From JAUXFS01 sp050329575 (GTDB taxonomy: Bacteria > Pseudomonadota > Alphaproteobacteria > Rhodospirillales > Defluviicoccaceae), in NCBI GenBank assembly GCA_050329575.1, contig JBHJOP010000074.1:1-48838 (forward strand): DNA of 48,838 nucleotides, in the 5' to 3' direction. Under the pieces are notes generated by a model. The model searched no databases, was not told the origin of the DNA, and was given only the letters and a program-made list of their open reading frames with translations. Numbering within the stretch: position 1 is the stretch's first letter; each line of letters opens with the position of its first letter. Below are positions 27,738 through 37,793 of this stretch, piece by piece. The position numbers and the translations under genes are program-made.

Positions 27738-28994
27738 TCAATTGCGTCCCTTCAGCAGCTTGGTCTTGATCTCGTTCGCGACCTGCTGGCTCGTGAGGGC
27801 CGCCGCCCGCGCGTCCTCGGCGCTCGCCTTCCTGGTCCTGGCGAGATCCCGCAGCTCGCGCGCGCTCCTCTGACGGTCGTCGGCGATCGCCCGCTTGCGG
27901 GCGTCGCCCGGATCGAGTTCGGCCCGCGCCCGGGCCTCGACCGCCTCGACCTCGGCGGCCGTGGCGCGAAGCTGGGCCGCATCCGCTTCCGCCTCCAGGA
28001 CGCGCGCCACGGCGAGCGCCTGGTCGGCGACCGCTTGCGCCTCCTTCGACTTGTTGACCGCGACGGCCTGGTCGAAGTTCCGTTCCAGGCGTCGGCCCGC
28101 CTCCAGCAGGGCGATGATCGAGGTCAGTTCGAGCCCGTGGTCCGACAGCGCCCGAGCGAGTTCAAGATGGGCCCCTGGAATCCGTCCGTAGGACTGGTGG
28201 AGGGCAGTGAAGGTGCCGAGCTCCGCGATGTGCTTGCGATCGAGGGCGATCAGGTCCTGCAAGGCCCTGGTTCGCACGGCTTCGGGGGCCGGACCGGTGG
28301 CGCCGATCATGCTCAGCGCGATCTGCTGGAACCGCTCGTCGTACTCGTGCGCGGCGATGGTCGCCGCGATCTTGACGCCTTCCTGCATGTGCCTGGCGAA
28401 GGCCTCGACGGTCGTCTGGTTCGCCGTCACCGCTGCTCTCAGCTGCGAGCGCCGTCTCTGCTCCAGAAACAGCCGCGCCGACTCGGCCGCGAGGGTCGAG
28501 AACAGGGCGAGCCGATCGGCATCGGGCGCCCCTCCGGTGATCCTGGCGATCGCATCGTTGGCGTTCGCGTTGAGATCCGCCGACAGCTTGTCGAAGGTCC
28601 CCGCCGGGAGCAGGTCGGGACCCGCCAGCGTGACGAGCAGGTCCGCATAGGCGACCAGGGCTCCGGTGGTCAGTCTCGCCCCGTCCCTGAACTGCTCGAT
28701 CCTGAGGAAGAACGGCTCGGTGCGCCAGGCGAGCGGGGAGTCCGGATCCATCTTGATGCGGAGTTCCTCGACCTTGGTCGGATCCCCGGCGCCGGTCTCC
28801 TCGACCGCCTGCCGGAGGAAGCGGTCCTCCGACATCTGATCGATGGTGGCGAGCGCCCTGTCGGTCCCCTGATGCAACGCCGCCAGCGCGTCCGAAAAGG
28901 CGCGGAAGGGCTCGGAACGAATGTCTCCGGCGCACGCACCGAGGACCAGCGCCAGCAGCGCCAGCACCATGACGCGAGCCGAGGCGCGGCGCAT
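27738..28994 (-). CDS. Unrecognised lipoprotein with C-terminal coiled coil
   Basis: This 418-residue protein starts MRRASARVMVLALLALVLGA and then Cys21 in a clear lipobox (VLGAC), so it should be lipid-anchored and face the periplasm. After +1 Cys the residues are AGDI, which does not give the Asp-at-+2 inner-membrane signal, so the outer membrane is likely. The body is helical. Residues 310-415 are Ala/Glu/Arg-rich and look like a long coiled coil. An earlier in-frame ATG at 29099 overlaps the CoA-transferase stop (ATGA) but would bury the signal, so I chose 28994, though its ribosome-binding site is poor. I do not recognise the family. Confidence 0.7.
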   Translation of the reverse strand: MRRASARVMVLALLALVLGACAGDIRSEPFRAFSDALAALHQGTDRALATIDQMSEDRFLRQAVEETGAGDPTKVEELRIKMDPDSPLAWRTEPFFLRIEQFRDGARLTTGALVAYADLLVTLAGPDLLPAGTFDKLSADLNANANDAIARITGGAPDADRLALFSTLAAESARLFLEQRRRSQLRAAVTANQTTVEAFARHMQEGVKIAATIAAHEYDERFQQIALSMIGATGPAPEAVRTRALQDLIALDRKHIAELGTFTALHQSYGRIPGAHLELARALSDHGLELTSIIALLEAGRRLERNFDQAVAVNKSKEAQAVADQALAVARVLEAEADAAQLRATAAEVEAVEARARAELDPGDARKRAIADDRQRSARELRDLARTRKASAEDARAAALTSQQVANEIKTKLLKGRN

Positions 28995-29095
28995 GCCGGA
29001 GCGGGGGCCGATCGGACCTCCGGGAGCGCCGTGTCGACGCGAACCGAGGCGCGTCGGGGAGAGGGACACCGAGGCCGGTCGGGTGCGTGCCGGGA

Positions 29096-31036
29096 TCATG
29101 GTCGGGTGCCGAGAAACGATCGTGCCTCCGTCTCGGTCTCGAAGATGTGGGGGGCGACGTTGCGGCGTTCGAGCGCGTCCCCGAGCTTCATCCGCAGGAA
29201 GGCGCCGGTCGAATAGCGGGTGACGGTGGTGTAGTAGTGCTCCTCCATGTGGCGGACCATCCGGGCGTAGGCGTCGAGCACCTCGTCGTCGATCCGCCAG
29301 GCGGCGTAGTTGACGACCACCGCCACCCGCCGCCCGATCTCGCGGCAGCGCTTCTCGACCGCGTTGCGAACGGCGGCGACGTCCTCTTCGGTGCGGATGT
29401 GCAGGCCCTCGAAGTTGAGGAACAGGATGTTGCGCTCGGGGTCGTAGCCGATGCGCTCGGCGATGTCGCGCAAGCCCAGCAGCACCGCCTCCAGGCCCAT
29501 CGGCCGGTCGCGGAAGATCCGCGCGTCCATCTCGATCGGCTGCGCGACGATCGGCGCGAAATCCATGTGGGCGAGGATGTCGCGCTCGATGTCGATGCCG
29601 GGGGCCACCTCCACCAGTTCAACCCCGCGTTCACTCCGCCGGAACACGCAGCGCTCGGTGACGTAGAGCACCGGCCGGCCGAGTTCGGCGGCATACGCGC
29701 CGCTGAACGTCACCTGTCCGACCCGCTCGACGAACTTCCGCGCCCGGCCCTCGCGGACGATCCGCAGCCGGCCGTCCTCGATCGCGATCTCGAGGCCGCC
29801 GGCGGTGAAGGTGCCGGCGAAGACGATCTTGCGGGCGTTCTGGCTGATGTTGATGAAGCCGCCGGCGCCGGCCAGCTTGGGGCCGAAGCGGCTGACGTTG
29901 AGATTGCCCTCGGCGTCGCATTCGGCGAGCCCCAGGCACGCCATGTCGAGACCGCCGCCGTCGTAGAAATCGAACTGCTGGTTCTGCTGGATGATCGCGT
30001 CGGTGTTGACGGCGGCGCCGAAGTTGAGCCCGCCGGCCGGGACGCCGCCGATCACCCCCGGCTCGGCGGTCAGCGTCACGTAGCGCAGGATCCGTTCCTC
30101 GTTGGCGACCGCGGCGACCCCCTCCGGCATGCCGATGCCGAGGTTGACGACGCCGCCGGCGGGAAGCTCGAAGGCGGCCCGGCGGGCGATGATCTTGCGC
30201 TCGTCCAACGGCAACGGCGCCAGCGAGTCGAGCGGCACCCGGATCTCGCCGGAGAACGCCGGGTCGTACTGGCAGGCGTAGGTCTGGGTGTGGTGTTCGG
30301 GGCGGGCGACGACGACGCAGTCGACGAGGATGCCCGGCACCTGCACCTGGCGGGGCGAAAGCGAGCCCGCCTCGGCGACTCGTTCCACCTGGGCGATGAC
30401 CAGGCCGCCGGAATTGCGGGCGGCCATGGCCATCGCAAGGTTGTCGAGGATCAACGCCTCCTTCTCCATGGTGATGTTGCCGGCGGTGTCGGCGGTGGTG
30501 CCGCGGACGAACGCGACGTCGATCGGAAACGTCTTGTAGAACAGCCATTCCTCGCCGCGCAGCGCGATCAGTTCGACCAGGTCCTCGACGGTGATGGCAT
30601 TGATCCGGCCGCCCTCCAGGCGGGGGTCGACGAAGGTGCGCAGGCCCACCTTGGTCACGGTTCCGGGTTTGCCGGCCGCGATGTCGCGGTAGAGGTGGGA
30701 GATCACCCCCTGCGGCAGGTTGTAGGCTTCGATCCGGTTGGCGAGGGCGAGCGCGGCGATCTTCGGGATCAGCCCCCAGTGCCCGCCGACCACGCGCTTC
30801 AGCAGGCCGTCGTGGCCGAGGTGGTTGAGCCCTCGCTCCCGGCCGTCGCCCTGTCCGGCGGCGAACATCAGGGTCAGGTCGCGGGGGGCGCCGGTGTCCA
30901 GAAAGCGCCGCTCGAGGGCGACCAGCAGCGCTTCCGGCGCCCCGTCGCCGACAAAGCCGGTGTTGGCGAGGGTGTCGCCGTCGCGGATGACGGCCACCGC
31001 CTGTTCGGCGGAGACGACCTTGTTCCTCATCGTCAT
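29096..31036 (-). CDS. Acyl-CoA:acetate/3-ketoacid CoA-transferase family, long form
   Basis: This 646-residue protein fuses both halves of a class I CoA-transferase. The N-terminal half has TLANTGFVGDGAPEALLVAL. The C-terminal half has GGVVNLGIGMPEGVAAVANE and TAEPGVIGGVPAGG, where Glu325 matches the catalytic glutamate of YdiF-like enzymes (about 333). YdiF-type proteins are near 530 residues; this one carries about 110 more at the C-terminus (from YDPERNILFLNFEGL onward). The start overlaps the upstream binding-protein stop (ATGA). It likely swaps CoA between an acyl-CoA and a carboxylate; the substrate is unknown. Confidence 0.85.
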   Translation of the reverse strand: MTMRNKVVSAEQAVAVIRDGDTLANTGFVGDGAPEALLVALERRFLDTGAPRDLTLMFAAGQGDGRERGLNHLGHDGLLKRVVGGHWGLIPKIAALALANRIEAYNLPQGVISHLYRDIAAGKPGTVTKVGLRTFVDPRLEGGRINAITVEDLVELIALRGEEWLFYKTFPIDVAFVRGTTADTAGNITMEKEALILDNLAMAMAARNSGGLVIAQVERVAEAGSLSPRQVQVPGILVDCVVVARPEHHTQTYACQYDPAFSGEIRVPLDSLAPLPLDERKIIARRAAFELPAGGVVNLGIGMPEGVAAVANEERILRYVTLTAEPGVIGGVPAGGLNFGAAVNTDAIIQQNQQFDFYDGGGLDMACLGLAECDAEGNLNVSRFGPKLAGAGGFINISQNARKIVFAGTFTAGGLEIAIEDGRLRIVREGRARKFVERVGQVTFSGAYAAELGRPVLYVTERCVFRRSERGVELVEVAPGIDIERDILAHMDFAPIVAQPIEMDARIFRDRPMGLEAVLLGLRDIAERIGYDPERNILFLNFEGLHIRTEEDVAAVRNAVEKRCREIGRRVAVVVNYAAWRIDDEVLDAYARMVRHMEEHYYTTVTRYSTGAFLRMKLGDALERRNVAPHIFETETEARSFLGTRP

Positions 31037-32265
31037 TGCCCGCGGGCGGCGCGGATCTCCTCCTCCGGGCGCCAGATATCGGGACCCTTGAGTTCCGAGA
31101 GGTCGGCGTAGATCGGGAAGTCGTAGGCGGGATCGTCGGCGACCCGACCGAAATAGGCCGAGCAGCTCAACTGGTTGTCGATTTCGCGGAAGAACAGGCG
31201 ACCGCGGGTGGTATCGACCGCGAGCCCCGTCATCGCCTCCCTGACCTTTTCGGTATCGATGCTTCCCCCGCGCTCGACGCCCTGTCTCAGGGCGTGCACG
31301 CCGTCGTAGGACATCACCGCCCAGTCGCTCGGGTAGCGGTCGAAGCGCGCGCGGTAGGCCGCGACGAAGCGGGCCATCATCGGCACGTCGAGATGGGCGA
31401 AGAACGGCGCGCGGGTGCGACCCCAGGTGCCGCGGCGAATCCAGTTCGCCTGACCGATCAGTTCGGTGACGCTGATCAGCCCGCCGACGATCGCCGTGTG
31501 GTCGGCGAGCCGATAGTCCCACGCCGCCAGGTCCCAGCGGGCGTTGTCGGCGCCGGCGAGGGAGGCGAGCACGAAGTCCGGCTTGAGGTTGCGCACCGCG
31601 ACGACGACGCTGTTGAAGCCGACGTGACCGAGGGGCGGCCACAGTTCCTCCACCAGTTCGAGTTCGGGAGCCAGCCGTGCCAGGCTCGCCACCTGGATCT
31701 GCTGGCTGGACCGTCCCCATTCGTAGTCCGAGGCGACGGTCACGAACGACCTCCAGTCGGACTTCCGCGCCAGCTCGGCGATGCCGACCGCCACGCCGCG
31801 CGCCATCATGTAGGTGTTGGGAACGACCGAGAAGGTATAGGGGCTGGGATCGAGCCGGGTGATGTCTTCGGAATTGCTGATCGTCGCGATGTGCAGGACC
31901 TTGGCGTCGCGCAGAACGGGTTTGATCGCCAGCGCGGTTCCGCTGGAGTAGGTGCCGATCACCGCCCGCACCCGGTGGTCGCGGATCAGGTCCTCGACGA
32001 CGACCCTGGCGACGTCGGGCCGGGTCTTGGTGTTGCGGGTGAACAGATTGATCGGGTGCCGGCCGAGCAGCCCGCCGTCGGCGTTGATCTCGTCGACGGC
32101 GATCTCGATCCCTTCCAGCGCCTCCCGCGCGTAGGGGGCGCCGGTGCCGGTGAAGCCGAGGGCGACGCCGAGGGCGTAGGGCTCGTCGGCGCGCGCGCGG
32201 TCGCTGGCGCCGGCGAGGACCAGCGCCCACGCGAACGTCGCGACGAACAGAGTGCCGGTGTTCAT
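31033..32265 (-). CDS. ABC-type branched-chain amino acid/amide substrate-binding protein
   Basis: This 410-residue protein has a signal peptide ending in ARA/DEPYA and the Peripla_BP_6 fold: GVALGFTGTGAPYAREALEG, VDEINADGGLLGRHPINLF and VRAVIGTYSSGTALAIKPV. Such proteins normally feed LivHMGF importers, but no ABC permease or ATPase is nearby. It sits between dctM and a CoA-transferase. AGGAGGT is well placed before the ATG. It may serve as a sensor or work with a distant importer (inference). Confidence 0.9.
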   Translation of the reverse strand: MNTGTLFVATFAWALVLAGASDRARADEPYALGVALGFTGTGAPYAREALEGIEIAVDEINADGGLLGRHPINLFTRNTKTRPDVARVVVEDLIRDHRVRAVIGTYSSGTALAIKPVLRDAKVLHIATISNSEDITRLDPSPYTFSVVPNTYMMARGVAVGIAELARKSDWRSFVTVASDYEWGRSSQQIQVASLARLAPELELVEELWPPLGHVGFNSVVVAVRNLKPDFVLASLAGADNARWDLAAWDYRLADHTAIVGGLISVTELIGQANWIRRGTWGRTRAPFFAHLDVPMMARFVAAYRARFDRYPSDWAVMSYDGVHALRQGVERGGSIDTEKVREAMTGLAVDTTRGRLFFREIDNQLSCSAYFGRVADDPAYDFPIYADLSELKGPDIWRPEEEIRAARGQ

Positions 32266-32302
32266 GACGCACCTCCTCGGGGAGGCCGGACCGCCCCCCG
32301 TC

Positions 32303-33658
<1,356 letters not shown>

Positions 33659-33670
33659 CGATCCGATCCC

Positions 33671-34279
33671 CTAGCGCGCGCCGTGGCCGGTGTCTCGACC
33701 ACCGAACAGCATGGCGGAGGCCCGCAACAGCCGCGCCACGGCGGCCACTAGCAGCAGCACGTATCCGACGAACATGAACGACTTCCAGAGGGTGTAGTAG
33801 GGGAAGTCGAGGCCGCCGGGGCTCGCCGATCGCTCGGTCACCTGCAGCGAATACGAGATCATCGTCGGCGAATAGATCAGAATGACGAGGACGTAGGGGA
33901 TCATCAGGAAGAGGATGCCGAAGAAATCGATCCAGGCCTTGGTTCGCGGCTTGAAGCGATCATGGAGAATGTCGATGCGGATGTGGCTGTCGTTCTGGAC
34001 GCAGAACGAGAGGCCGATCAGGAAGCCGAGCGCATAGATGAACGCCTGGGCCTCTTCGAAATAGATCTTGCCCTCGCCGATCACGTAGCGCATGGCGACG
34101 TTGACGGTGATGATCGCGACCAGGAAGAACCAGCACAACCAGGAGGTCGCGTAGCCGCTCCAGCGGACGATCCCGTCGAGGACGTTGGTCAGCGGCGTCC
34201 GCGGCAGTTCGGTGTGGTGGATCAGGTCGTCGATGCTGACGAGGGGTTCGCCCCCGTCCGACGGATGCTGACCGGTCAT
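33671..34279 (-). CDS. dctQ: TRAP transporter small permease DctQ
   Basis: This 202-residue protein has four membrane segments. Typical stretches are AMRYVIGEGKIYFEEAQAFI and SFCVQNDSHIRIDILHDRF. The N-terminal 50 residues are hydrophilic and somewhat long for the family. AGGAGGAGA lies just before the ATG. The TGA of the frame-shifted dctP reading would overlap this start, whereas the true dctP stop lies 50 bases earlier. Confidence 0.92.
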   Translation of the reverse strand: MTGQHPSDGGEPLVSIDDLIHHTELPRTPLTNVLDGIVRWSGYATSWLCWFFLVAIITVNVAMRYVIGEGKIYFEEAQAFIYALGFLIGLSFCVQNDSHIRIDILHDRFKPRTKAWIDFFGILFLMIPYVLVILIYSPTMISYSLQVTERSASPGGLDFPYYTLWKSFMFVGYVLLLVAAVARLLRASAMLFGGRDTGHGAR

Positions 34280-34328
34280 CGGGATCTCCTCCTGACTACC
34301 ACCACACCGATTGTACGCTGGCCGAACC

Positions 34329-35412
34329 TCAGAAGTCGCGCGGCAGGTAGCCGAACTTCTTCCAGATGGCGTACTGGTCCCGGAACGCGGTCTGCGACTC
34401 CAGGATCTTCTTGAACATCTCGTCCTTGGCGGCTTCTTCCGCAATCACTTCCTGGCTGATCTTGTAGAGCTCGCGCAGCAGAGGTTCCGGCAGCTTGCGC
34501 GGCGTCACGCCCTTTTCGGGGAAGCCGGCCATGATGGCCCCTTGGTTGTGCTCGGACTTGGACAGCGCGTTGGTCACGCCCGCCATGCACGCCAGGTTGA
34601 TCAACGCCCGCGACGCCGGCTGCAGGGCGTTCCACACGTCCTTGTTTGACGATCAGGTGCAGCGAGGTGAACGGCTGGTGCCATCCAGGGAAGTAGTTGT
34701 TCTTGACCACCTGGTGGAAGCCCAGCTTCTCGTCCACCTCCGGCAGCGAGAACTCGCTGGCGTCGATGGTGCCTTTCTCCAGGGCCTGGAAAATCTCACC
34801 GCCCGGGATCATCGTCACCGACGCGCCCAGCTTCTCCATCACCCGGCCGCCGAGGCCGGCGAAGCGGATCTTGAGGCCCTTGACGTCGTCGAGCGACTGG
34901 ATCTCGAACTTGAACCATCCGGCGGTTTCCGGACTGATGATGCCGCACAGGATCGGGTGGATGTTGTGGGGCGCGTAGAGTTCTTCGCCGAGCTGCTGGC
35001 CGCCGCCGTAGTACCACCAGGCATTGAACTCCCACGGCTCCATGCCGAACGGCACCGCCGCGATCAGCGGCAGTGCCGGGATCTTTCCCTGGTCATAGCC
35101 GACCCACGTGTAGCCGGCCGGGACCTTCTTGTCCTTCACCGCTTCCATGATCTGGAAGGCGGGCACGATCTTGCCGGGCTCCTCGATCCTGAGGCGGATA
35201 TTGCCGCCGCTCGCCGCCTCGAGTTGTTCGGCGACCCAGGGCGCGTTGTCGCCGAGCGCCGGCAGGGTCGACGCGAAACCGATCGGCACCCGCCACTGCA
35301 CCTTCTCCTGAGCATCCGCCGGCGTCACCATCGCACCGACGACGAAGGCAGCCGCCACCACGGCGGCCGCGGCGCCTCCTGCGGGGCGGCACCCGAAACC
35401 TGTTCTGGTCAT
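34329..35412 (-). pseudogene. dctP: TRAP transporter substrate-binding protein DctP, single-base frameshift
   Basis: The reading starts MTRTGFGCRPAGG, with a signal peptide ending near PADAQEKVQW, and holds YTWVGYDQGKIPALPLIAAV and GGEIFQALEKGTIDASEFSL. At 34645-34647 a TTT run (AAA in the gene) breaks it: SLHLIVKQGRVER should read SLHLIVNKDVWNALQ if one base is removed. The correct frame then continues to YLPRDF and the stop at 34329, giving 360 residues, the normal length. The sequence resembles the 2-oxoacid (TakP-like) branch. Either the gene is recently inactivated or this is a sequencing error. Confidence 0.9.
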
Positions 35413-35965
35413 CTTGGCATGTCTCCTTTGTTGCTTCTGAGAACGAACGCACGTCCGATCCAACGCTGACGCATCGTCGTCGACGGGCTGAACGGCCGGA
35501 CGAGTGGAAGCAGGGCGAGGAAGGTGCTGCACCCGGTACGACGCTGGCGGTCGCGAGCCGAGGTGGGGCCGGTTCGCCGATGAGCGATCGACCGTACGGC
35601 CGGCTTCTCCACTGAAGCAGTCCTCCCTTCAATCACCGTCTTTAATCTGCTCCCGTGTCGAGAGCGCGGCTTCTGCTTTCCCATGAATAAGCTTACAACC
35701 TTGACAACACAAGCGTTTTTCTCAGCCGACGGAGAAGGCTCGGCGATCCGGTCCGGCACGACGGCCGCAAGCCGTGGAACCGCAGGGGATCACCCCCGGT
35801 TCGCCGCATCCGCACGTCATCGTCACCCGCCTGGCTCCGGCGCCGGGCGGTCCCTGGCTCAGGCCGCTGAAGTCAGCGCTTGATTTCTCGGCCCTGATCG
35901 GCAGTCTAGGGGCGCTCAGGAGGAGTCAGGGCGGTCGGGTGCTGTCGGAGGCCAGAGAGGAACCG
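35413..35965. other. Divergent intergenic region between dctP and hpnM
   Basis: This 553-base region separates the minus-strand TRAP operon from the plus-strand hpn cluster and should hold both promoters. An A/T-richer patch at 35685-35725 includes TTGACA (35701-35706) but no convincing -10 box at the right distance in either direction. CTTG...CAAG half-sites there could be a regulator site. I see no gene. Confidence 0.5.
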
Positions 35966-36610
35966 ATGATCTCACACGGTCGGATCACGGTCGCGGCGCG
36001 GCGTGCCGCGACCGGCTTGGTGTTGCTGGTGGCGGTGGTGCTGGCGCCCGCTGGGGCGGCGGGCGACGATACCGAACAGCGGGCGGTCCGTTTCGTCGAG
36101 AACCTCGCCGACGCGGCGGTCCACGCGCTGACCGAACCGGACATCTCGCGCGATGAGCGCGAGAAGCGGTTTCGAGGCTTGCTGTCGGATCATTTCGCGG
36201 TCGGTGCCATCGGCCAGTGGGTGCTCGGCCGCTACTGGACGACGGCGACGGTCGAGGAACGCAAGGAATACCTGCGGCTGTTCGAGGAGATGCTGGTCGT
36301 CACCTACCTCAACCGCTTTCAGCGCTATTCGGGCGAGACGCTGGCGGTGGACCGGGCGCTGGTCGACGAGAGGAGCGGCGACGCGGTGGTGTTTTCACAG
36401 ATCGTCCGGCCCGACGGCACCGCGGTCGTCACCGTCGGCTGGCGTCTACGCGCGTCCGGGTCGTCGTTCAAGATCGTCGACGTGATGGTCGAGGGCGTCA
36501 GCATGGGGCAGACCCAACGCTCCGAGTTTGCGGCCGTGATCCGCAGGCATGGTGGCAAGGTGTCCGGACTGCTCGCCGAAATGCGCGAGCGGGTGAAGGG
36601 AAACGCATGA
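35966..36610 (+). CDS. hpnM: Hopanoid-associated MlaC/Ttg2D-like protein HpnM
   Basis: This 214-residue protein has a signal peptide (MISHGRITVAARRAATGLVL to AGAAGDD). The MlaC-type lipid-carrier domain follows: REKRFRGLLSDHFAVGAIGQ, WVLGRYWTTATVEERKEYLR and FKIVDVMVEGVSM. In hopanoid clusters such proteins are named HpnM and are thought to carry lipid across the periplasm. AGAGAGGA supports the start. The stop overlaps the hpnC start (ATGA). Confidence 0.85.
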   Translation: MISHGRITVAARRAATGLVLLVAVVLAPAGAAGDDTEQRAVRFVENLADAAVHALTEPDISRDEREKRFRGLLSDHFAVGAIGQWVLGRYWTTATVEERKEYLRLFEEMLVVTYLNRFQRYSGETLAVDRALVDERSGDAVVFSQIVRPDGTAVVTVGWRLRASGSSFKIVDVMVEGVSMGQTQRSEFAAVIRRHGGKVSGLLAEMRERVKGNA

Positions 36611-37500
36611 TCGCCGGCCCGACGCCGTCGTCCGGGATCCGCCCGAAGACTCCCCCGGTCGTGCCGATGTCCGTCGAAACGCCGTCCGGCAAGGACACGG
36701 CCTACGAGAACTTCCCGGTCGGCTCGTGGCTGTTGCCGACCCGGCTGCGCCCCCACGTGGCGGTGTTCTACGCCTATGCACGGGCGATCGACGACATCGC
36801 CGACACTCCGCGGCTGCCGGCGGCGGAGAAGATCGCTCGCCTGCAGGGCTTCGAACGGGCGCTGCTCGGCGCCGACCGCGACGACCCGGCGTTCGTCAAG
36901 GCCCACGCGATGCGCCGGAGCCTCGCCGCGACCGGCGTCACCGCCCGGCACTGTCTCGACCTGATCGCCGCGTTCAAGCAGGACGCGGTCAAGCGGCGCT
37001 ATGCCGACTGGGGCGAACTGATCGCCTATTGCCGGCTGTCGGCGGCCCCGGTCGGGCGCTACCTGATCGACCTCCACGGCGGTTGCGCCGCCGGCTACGG
37101 GCCGGCGGATGCGCTCTGCAATGCGCTGCAGATCATCAACCACCTGCAGGACTGTGGCGACGACTACCGAACCCTGGATCGGGTCTATCTGCCCCAGGAC
37201 TGGATGGCCGCCGAGGGAGCCCTCGTCGAGGATCTCGGCGGAGGTGCCAGCATCCCCGCCCTCAGGCGGGTGTTCAACCGCGTTCTCGATGGGGTCGAGA
37301 CGCTGCTCGCCTCCGCGGCGGCGCTGCCGGACGGGCTGTCGAACCGGCGCCTCGCCCTCGAAGCGGCCGCCATCCTCGATATCGCCCGCGCGCTGACCCG
37401 TCGCCTGTGGCGCGGCGATCCGCTGGCGGGCCGGATCCGGTTGTCGAGACCGGCAACCCTCTGGTGCTGCATGCGAGGGGCCTCGTCGACGCTGTTCTAG
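36607..37500 (+). CDS. hpnC: Squalene synthase HpnC (hydroxysqualene-forming)
   Basis: This 297-residue SQS_PSY-family enzyme has the first Asp-rich motif at residues 62-66 (IDDIAD) and the second in NHLQDCGDDY, followed by RVYLPQDWM. HpnC is known to convert presqualene diphosphate to hydroxysqualene. The N-terminal 20 residues are Pro-rich; a second Met at residue 21 could be the true start, but the ATGA overlap with hpnM favours this one. The decayed hpnB fragment follows directly. Confidence 0.9.
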   Translation: MIAGPTPSSGIRPKTPPVVPMSVETPSGKDTAYENFPVGSWLLPTRLRPHVAVFYAYARAIDDIADTPRLPAAEKIARLQGFERALLGADRDDPAFVKAHAMRRSLAATGVTARHCLDLIAAFKQDAVKRRYADWGELIAYCRLSAAPVGRYLIDLHGGCAAGYGPADALCNALQIINHLQDCGDDYRTLDRVYLPQDWMAAEGALVEDLGGGASIPALRRVFNRVLDGVETLLASAAALPDGLSNRRLALEAAAILDIARALTRRLWRGDPLAGRIRLSRPATLWCCMRGASSTLF

Positions 37501-37526
37501 GGGGCAAAAGGGGGATCACCGCCGCC

Positions 37527-37760
37527 ATGACCGCTGCCGTGCTCGGCGTCCTCGCCGCCGCTTGGCTGTCGATGGCGATCGCCTACCAGCCGGTCCTCGC
37601 CCTCTATCGGCTGCCGGCGGGGTAGGGGCTGGTGCTGCCGGTGGCGGCGCCGCTGTTCGTACCGATGACGATCGACTCCGCCCACCGCCATCGACGAGGG
37701 CAGGGCGGTTTGCGGAAGGGCCGCAGCACCGGCGGGAGTCCGCTGTCCTCCGACGGATGA
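37527..37760 (+). pseudogene. hpnB: Remnant of the 3' end of hpnB (hopene-associated glycosyltransferase)
   Basis: One frame reads AAWLSMAIAYQPVLALYRLP, AG, then a TAG at 37623-37625, then GLVLPVAAPLFVPMTIDSA, HRHRRGQGGLRKGR and a final stop at 37758-37760. This matches, from memory, the C-terminus of HpnB glycosyltransferases (membrane helix, LYRLP, LPL...MT.DSA.RH.RGRGG.WKGR). The TAG falls where a Trp codon is expected, and the WKGR Trp has become Arg. The N-terminal catalytic domain is gone. It fills the 293 bases between hpnC and hpnD. No similar remnant was seen elsewhere. Confidence 0.75.
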
Positions 37761-37793
37761 CGTCCGCCGACGGCTCGTGTAGGGATGGGACCG

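Noticed and set aside
29000..29099. Earlier lipoprotein start at 29099 overlapping the CoA-transferase stop
   Set aside because: It would put 35 Arg/Pro-rich residues before the lipoprotein signal. The later ATG gives a normal signal peptide, although its ribosome-binding site is weak.
29087..31111. Plus-strand open frame of about 670 codons under the CoA-transferase
   Set aside because: Antisense shadow without a family signature. The minus-strand reading has clear catalytic motifs.
35701..35730. TTGACA in the dctP/hpnM gap as the hpn promoter
   Set aside because: The expected -10 position reads CAGCCG-like sequence, with no match. Kept only as part of the intergenic description.
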